A stretch of DNA of 64,000 bases, taken from positions 1 through 64,000 of IMG/VR virus record IMGVR_UViG_3300025141_016680; one strand, written 5' to 3'. This document shows positions 63,125-64,000 of this stretch, piece by piece. How positions within the stretch are numbered: the first letter of the stretch is position 1; each line of letters begins with the position of its first letter. The translations under genes and the position numbers were made by a program. The stretch is from a virus. Below the pieces are notes generated by a model. The model saw nothing but the letters and a program-made list of their open reading frames with translations. It ran no database searches and was not told the origin of the DNA.

Positions 63125-64000
63125 TCATGAATCTCTCCACAGATTATTGGCTGCAAATGTTAGCACTTCTTCTGCAGAGTATTCATTATACCCATATTCA
63201 TCAATTAATGTTTTCACCATTTCTGTGTATTTCTTTTTCTGATCTTCATCACGAGATTTGCTTCTTGTAACAATTCTTGCAATATCCTTCACAGAGGTGA
63301 TCAAATAGCCTTCAATTGCTTCCTTGAGTGGGCCGTAACTGGTATAATCCACTTTCTTACCACGTCTCATTTTTGCAAACATATAGGCAGTTACATCGCT
63401 TCTAAATCCATCTCTAGAAGATCCTACGATTCCAATTTGCTCCTCAATTGATCGCATAAAAGTTTCATCAGGATCTCTCTCTTCTCTAGTGATTTTATCC
63501 TTAACCTTGGCAGCAGTTGTGTAGCATTCAGCATTGTCAAGATAAGAATCAAATAAAGACTGCGCCTGCTCCTCATACGCTGCTATGAATGCCTTAGCAA
63601 TTTCATTCTCAAGAATGTTTAGATATTCCTCTCGAACAATTTTCTGAAGTATTTCAAGATAGAAGTCTTTCTTCTCCTCAGAAACAATTTGCTCTTTAAC
63701 TTGCTTAATCAGTGCCTCGATGACAGAATTTGGTGTCATCATATTCTTTTCAGAATCTGACAAAGCATTATCAAGTGACTTCATTATAAACCTTGTTGAA
63801 ATTCCATCCAGGCCTTCATGCATGGCTTCGTCTCTTAAATCTCTGATGTCTATTTTTTTAATTCTTCCATTCTCAATGACATCCTCGCCATTGTATATTT
63901 TCATCTTTGTTAGCAAATCACACTTTTGTGAAACTTGCAATCTTGACATAACAGAAAACATAGAAGCGATTTCAAGTGTATGTGGAGCAATATGTGCTGT
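63125..64000 (-). CDS. prkA: PrkA-type serine protein kinase, partial (N-terminus off right edge)
   Basis: The frame is open to the window edge (292 codons to TGA at 63125); the codons before the internal ATG at 63961 read THIAPHTLEIAS-like sequence, so the gene continues beyond 64000. Seen are AHIAPHTLE, MSRLQVSQKCDL, RFIMKSLDNAL and the YLDNAECYTTAAKVKDKIT...DETFMRSIEEQIG block of the PrkA C-terminal domain. PrkA is a bacterial AAA/serine kinase tied to starvation and sporulation responses. The kinase/P-loop part lies off-window, so activity cannot be judged. Confidence 0.88.
   Translation of the reverse strand, partial: TAHIAPHTLEIASMFSVMSRLQVSQKCDLLTKMKIYNGEDVIENGRIKKIDIRDLRDEAMHEGLDGISTRFIMKSLDNALSDSEKNMMTPNSVIEALIKQVKEQIVSEEKKDFYLEILQKIVREEYLNILENEIAKAFIAAYEEQAQSLFDSYLDNAECYTTAAKVKDKITREERDPDETFMRSIEEQIGIVGSSRDGFRSDVTAYMFAKMRRGKKVDYTSYGPLKEAIEGYLITSVKDIARIVTRSKSRDEDQKKKYTEMVKTLIDEYGYNEYSAEEVLTFAANNLWRDS

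Overview
The window looks like part of the genome of a large, lytic, T4-like (myovirus) tailed phage, probably marine. The genes are tightly packed, AT-rich, and almost all on the minus strand, with many ATGA or TAATG stop/start overlaps. There are recognisable contractile-tail baseplate proteins (gp5-, gp25- and gp6-like), a gp55-like late sigma factor, a PIN-PhoH protein and giant tail fibres. No host chromosomal housekeeping block is present. Both ends cut through a gene. Everything below was read from sequence only; family names rest on motifs and remembered family features, not on database searches.

Layout (minus strand, so transcription runs right to left). 1-14.9 kb: virion and baseplate module. 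It holds an unrecognised large structural protein cut by the left edge, a 333-aa protein, a 1240-aa LamG-containing baseplate protein, a DNRLRE-like protein, gp6-like, gp25-like, a proline-rich protein, gp5-like, a small helical protein, the gp55-like sigma factor and a small membrane protein. 14.8-47.6 kb: a glycan biosynthesis island of about 35 genes. It contains nucleotide-sugar enzymes (two GMD, GMER/Fcl-like, a ColD-like 3-dehydratase, a sugar aminotransferase, several epimerases, an RmlC-like protein), a nonulosonic (sialic-type) acid set (two NeuB-like, two NeuA-like, one GT42-like), tailoring enzymes (carbamoyltransferase, PhyH-like, deacetylase, methyltransferases, GNAT, B12/radical SAM) and about ten glycosyltransferases. 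A Cas4/RecB-like nuclease sits inside it. 47.6-56.9 kb: fibre module with a 437-aa fibre, a 2432-aa fibre made of about 20 repeats of 62-75 residues, and two small lectin-like proteins. 56.9-64 kb: a host-interaction and regulation module. It has PIN-PhoH, the only plus-strand gene (a sigma region 4-like HTH protein), small proteins, an FtsZ/tubulin-like protein, a complete one-piece tmRNA, an Hc1 histone-like protein, a zinc-ribbon protein, a GroEL-like chaperonin lacking the ATP-site motifs, and the C-terminal part of a PrkA serine kinase cut by the right edge.

How it may work together (inference): the glycan island could supply activated 6-deoxy, 3,6-dideoxy, amino and nonulosonic sugars plus transferases to decorate either the host envelope (superinfection exclusion, serotype change) or the virion fibres encoded on either side. 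The right-hand module could adjust host translation quality control (tmRNA), nucleoid (Hc1), protein folding (GroEL-like), cytoskeleton (FtsZ-like) and stress signalling (PrkA). The one-piece tmRNA argues against a source in Alphaproteobacteria or marine picocyanobacteria, where the permuted two-piece form is known.
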